Source: Coriaria nepalensis
Taxonomy: Eukaryota; Streptophyta; Magnoliopsida; Cucurbitales; Coriariaceae
DNA: 64,000 bases
Reading direction: 5' to 3'
Assembly (NCBI GenBank): GCA_027186245.1
Contig: CP114486.1
Coordinates: 5,423,501 to 5,487,500 of the forward strand
In this document: positions 60,061 to 64,000 of the stretch, one piece after another
Position numbering within the stretch: the first letter of the stretch is position 1
How the letters are laid out: each line of letters begins with the position of its first letter
Translations under genes and position numbers: made by a program
The notes under the pieces: model-generated
Database searches by the model: none
Seen by the model: only the letters and a program-made list of their open reading frames with translations
Told to the model about the DNA's origin: nothing

Positions 60061-60357
60061 ATAAATTTAGTGACACATTAATAACTAGGGATAAAATACA
60101 CACATTAAAATTAATCAACCAACCAATTACACTATGAAACAATAATGGAACATTGGGATATATGGATATTGGAAAATTGAGAATATTTAGTACAGCAAGA
60201 CTGGGAAATTGATAATTAAATTGGATCTGTCATATTTCTTAATTTCACAATGTCTTGCTGTATAATTAGATATTAGAAAATTAAGAATTTTTTCTATGAT
60301 GTTTTGTTTCCCAATTCCCCATAAAATAGAAACCATACAATGCTCACAAATATTATA

Positions 60358-60710
60358 TTATTTTAATGACAAATTGGGAAATTAGGAAATTGAGATTTTT
60401 TTTCACAAACCAATAATAAACTAATATCAAATCTAAATCTCATCAATATCTATCAAACATAATAAAAAATACCTTAAATACATAGAAGGCCCCCGATCTC
60501 AGACCAAACTAAAACAAAAAACACTTATTTCATACATATTCCATTATTTTAATGACAAATTAGGAAATTAGAATTTTTTTTACAAATCAATAACATATTA
60601 ATTCAAACCCAAAACTCATCAATATCAGTTAAACACAATAAAAATATCCTAAATATACAAGCGCCCAATCTCAGACAAAACTAACAAAAAAATATTTGTT
60701 TCATAAAATT
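60358..60710. repeat. Tandem duplication, 186-bp unit
   Basis: ttttaatgacaaatt(g/a)gg occurs at 60361 and 60547. Later shared words keep the same spacing: catcaatat(c), cccaatctcagac/cccgatctcagacc and atttgtttcat/cttatttcatac. The copies are AT-rich, non-coding and moderately diverged. Confidence 0.8.
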
Positions 60711-60719
60711 CTAATCAAA

Positions 60720-61584
60720 ATAGAGAAATCAATATACTTGTTCCGGCGAAAAGGTTTGACCTTAGCCCATTACTTCAAGATTGTTTTGGGCCCATTTTGA
60801 TTTCTCCTCCGCGTGCTCCTCCAACCTCCTCTGCTTCTCCCTTCTCTTCATGTATGAAACCTTCCTAACTATCTTTCGCCTTATTATTAACGACTTTCGA
60901 CCTTCTAAAATACTCTGTTATGCAGTTAAAATGAAAAAGGAAAAAAAATCAAGAAGAAAATCGTAATAATATAGGTTTGCATCTTTCTATATCGAGAGTG
61001 AATAAATAAAGAAGAAAAAGTGTCTGGCCTATGAGTATTTATTTTTTTATTTTTTAAATTTCTTAAAGGGATAAATAAGTCTTTTTATATTTTTTCTAAT
61101 TTCTAGAATTGTAAAAAAATTAGGTTGACCAAGATTTTTTATCTTAATACTAAATTTTTAAATAAAACCCAAAATAAGATTAGGATCACAATACTCTCTT
61201 AATTTTAATTGCTTTCCTAACTTTCTTCCTTGTTTTTAACCTTTTTTTCCTTTCTAGCAGATCATATAGTTGTATTAGAGGTTGTTTTTGGACGTTAATG
61301 GGATATTCAGTATTTATAACCGAGGTTTTATTTCAAAATAATACTTGGAAAATAACGAGAAATTCTTCGGTAAGTACCATCTAACACTCAGCATCCAACT
61401 ACCTGGTAGTCTAACCACTAAAATTCTACCACACAATCAGAAAGTGGACCCCGCACGCTGACTGGACAAAAGCTCTCTCTCTCTCTCCTGACCGGAGTTC
61501 AAAAAATGAAACCTAAAAATCCCAAAAAGCTCCATTATTTTTGGGCCAAATCCCTAAAAGCTCCATAAAATAAAATAAGTTTCT

Positions 61585-61619
<35 letters not shown>

Positions 61620-62487
61620 CAGAGCTCTCATCCCTCAATTTCTCCTTCTTGCAATGATCTTGACTAAGCTCGTGAAATCCGGCATTTCGGGTTAATTCTT
61701 GAAGAATTTTGAAGAATTTGTACATAAAATCCCTAAAAGCTATACACGTTTCAGTATTCTTACAAGCTCTCATCCTCTGGCGACAATTTTCAATCAAGCT
61801 TTCCTCTATGCCAACATTTTTCTGAATTTGATCTACATTTGAGGTCGATATCCTCTTCCCCTTCGTTTAATTTTTTACGGGTTTTCTGGGGTTTTGATTT
61901 CTTTAGCTTTTCATCTTCTTCTAACATTTTTAGGTCTTCTAAGCATGAAGGGGAAGATGATGGTGATAAAATTTCGTTGCAGAAAGGAGCCAAGAAGAAC
62001 GAGTTAATGTCCAGTTTGTGGTTCTTGTTGGATAAGCAAGGCAAATCGAGAAGGAAAAGCTAAAATTATCGGAAGCATGTTTGGGCTGTTTGAGCATTTT
62101 GATCATTCGTAGTCCAAGAGAACTTTTGTTTCATTGGAGAAATTTCGTGGGTGTCTTCGAAGTATGAGGTCCACTCTGAAATTCAAATCTACAAACAATC
62201 TGGAAAAGCTAATATCATAGTTTCTCTTATTCAATAGTTTAATTGATATCCATCATAGAAAACATAACTAAGAATTACTAGCAATGAATGCTTACTAGCA
62301 CCCGAAGTATCATTCTGACTTTGATTTCTTCGTTTTTTTCAAGGTGAGATTTAAACCTACCATATGATATGTATATATATATATATATAATTTTTTTTTT
62401 GTTCTTATTCTTTTTTGCAAGAATGGGATCAGGGATCAAGGATCAAAGTGGAATATTTCTTTTCTTTTTCATCTAATTTCATGTCCT
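60720..62487. other. Gene-free region with (AT)n repeats
   Basis: Holds a (AT)n microsatellite (about 61589-61616) and another at about 62371-62388. Open frames on both strands at 61790-62063 are short and unrecognised; the + frame ends with a basic KQGKSRRKS and has no visible partner exon. Confidence 0.45.
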
Positions 62488-63000
62488 TCATGATTTTATC
62501 CAACTCCTCATATCCATTATGAATACAACTTCGTATAAATTGTCGAGTTGCTTCATATGCACTAAGGTGGACAAGCCCATAAGCAAACGTATCACCTGAC
62601 TACGGAATACAAGTTCACTCTTTTTCCCAATAGATGATGAAGAATCCTTATCTTGGTAAACCTTTTTATTTGCTTCCTCATACCACCTGTTCAAAATGTA
62701 TACATCAAGAAGAGTACGAATACATTTTATATGTAAAGCAATTAATGCATGAGAGCAAAGTAACCTCGTTGATTCATACATTCGCAACTGCAAACCATGT
62801 CCTTAGTGGATTCATTAAAAGTTACAATCCCAACTTTTCCATCTTTGCCGTGCAAGTCAAATTTAAATAAAGCACAATCACTCAACATGTTCACTAAGGG
62901 ACGTTGTCCTATTAGCTATATCATTGAGCACACTATTTAAACTTTCACTCTTTTGAGTTGATTTGATCCCAACATCAAAGTGCTCTTGCCAAAAGTTGTA
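62488..63000 (-). pseudogene. FAR1/FRS-like (MULE-derived) C-terminal fragment
   Basis: Reading the minus strand from 63000: NFWQEHFDVGIKSTQKSESL with NSVLNDI and TTSLSEHVE, then a stop; FKFDLHGKDGK and VCSCECMN; then in another frame YESTRLLCSHALIALHI, LDVYILNRWYEEANK and a helical tail to 62488. This is the FAR1 order: the TQRSESMN-like block, the SWIM zinc finger (CxC...CxH) and the YIL(K/N)RW block. The SWIM finger is split by a frame shift and stops are present, and the N-terminal FAR1 and transposase parts are absent. It is a decayed domesticated-type or MULE transposase remnant. Confidence 0.8.
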
Positions 63001-64000
63001 CTCCACTTATGTCGTATTTTGTATATGTTATTTAACCACATGTGATCATGAATATTAAAGCGAAATCTTCTTCTAAGTTACTAGAAATTTGACATTTACT
63101 ATTCGTTTGGTTGCATTATTCAGTAATCGTAATCGGGAAATAAAATCTATTTTCATTCAATCATTTTGTTAGCTATAAAATACATCACAGAAATCGAGAT
63201 GCAGAATCAAAAATAATTCTAGACTTCTTAAATAATCATTCTTTTTCTACCTTTTCTTTCTTAGGGAGGGGGTTGAAATCAAAAATTTGAGATAGAGAAA
63301 TGCGGTTTGTTTCTCGATTATAAAATACAGAGAAATAAACACATGTAATTTGATGTTGATTTACACACACAAAAAAAAGAGCGAATACGTTATTATCTCA
63401 ATACTCTTTTCTTACTTTTTTTTCCCCCTTTGCAATTATCGTGACCTAGTTTGGAGCTCTCAACTATTGTGACAAATCATCTCATCTATGTCGCCATTGA
63501 TGTAGTGTGAAACTTTGAAGCCGTTTTGTGAAGGGCACTTCTTAGAGTTACTCTACGGGTTAAAGGCTTCGAGGTCCTAAGATGCACAAACTAACGTTTC
63601 ACATGTCAGTCTGAGACTCAGGGTGACATGTGAGATATCGATCTGTGTATCTCAGACTAACATATGATTGAGGGTAAGATTGTTAGAATTGTGATATAAT
63701 TAAATGATTCTTTGAGCTAACCAAATAGTAAAACCAGCTTTTTTGAAGAATTAATATATCGATTATTCGAGCAACCAAAACATAATTCTTGGAATACATC
63801 ATTCTATTTCTCATTCAACTAAATTTATTTCCACCTATTCTACCCATTCCAATTCCACTCAGCAACCAAATGAGCCATTATGGAATAGATTTTATACAGG
63901 CAAATTTCCAACCTAAATGGGAGGTTGCATTTTTTGAGATATGTCATAAACATAATCTATGATGTGTAGTAGTAAGAAATACATTCGCTATAGCCTTACT
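63001..64000. other. Gene-free end with possible small terminal-inverted-repeat element
   Basis: attcgtttggttgc (63101) and, inverted, gcaaccaaatgag (63862) could be the ends of a ~770-bp element; the flanks show no clear target duplication. No coding signal. Confidence 0.35.

Noticed and set aside
60781..62063. Short basic or Ser/Phe-rich open frames on both strands
   Set aside because: No homology that I can recognise, and codons follow local AT-rich composition.
1..64000. CRISPR arrays, bacterial operons, ribosomal RNA genes
   Set aside because: None seen. Gene structure is that of a plant nuclear genome.

Overview
This is nuclear DNA from a dicot plant. The genes are interrupted by many short GT-AG introns, the intergenic DNA is AT-rich, and the window is full of decayed retroelements and small transposons. 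Closest relatives quoted below (Arabidopsis names) come from memory of the families, not from a search. The species cannot be named from the sequence.

Layout. 1-2519: intergenic, with a possible old LTR remnant. 2520-5745 (-): two-exon HAESA-LIKE1-type LRR receptor kinase. 5746-10898: gene-free, with three tandem-repeat zones. 10899-11453 (+): broken DMP (DUF679) membrane-protein gene. 11953-13749 (-) and 14333-16980 (+): a PPR gene and the chloroplast triose-phosphate/phosphate translocator, divergently transcribed from a shared ~600-bp region with light-type motifs. 17000-25500: a large block of Ty1/copia remnants and LTR-like sequence. 25527-32645 (+): a 22-exon glucan phosphorylase with an N-terminal ACT domain. 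33378-35059 (+): small three-exon plant protein of unknown role. 35634-37302 (-): single OB-fold protein gene. 37680-42727: old LTR element with a degenerate gypsy-type gag-like region. 43344-44300: Mutator-like non-autonomous element with ~350-bp inverted arms and a 9-bp target duplication. 45118-45313: tRNA-headed SINE with a 12-bp target duplication. 47111-48442 (+): Di19-family zinc-finger gene with several frame breaks and a probable AT-AC (U12) intron. 49016-51915 (-): seven-exon MACPF gene of NSL1 type. 52000-64000: retroelement and transposon debris, including an LTR with primer-binding site, gag and DUF1985 fragments, a 186-bp tandem duplication and a FAR1-like fragment.

The genes do not form an operon-like system. 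The translocator and the phosphorylase both belong to plastid carbohydrate metabolism (export of triose phosphate; phosphorolysis of glucan, if the phosphorylase is active and plastidial), and HSL1 and NSL1 are both linked in Arabidopsis to signalling and cell death. The most unusual item is the ACT-domain phosphorylase. It resembles animal and bacterial phosphorylases more than the two standard plant isozymes, and it departs from the family at several active-site loops.
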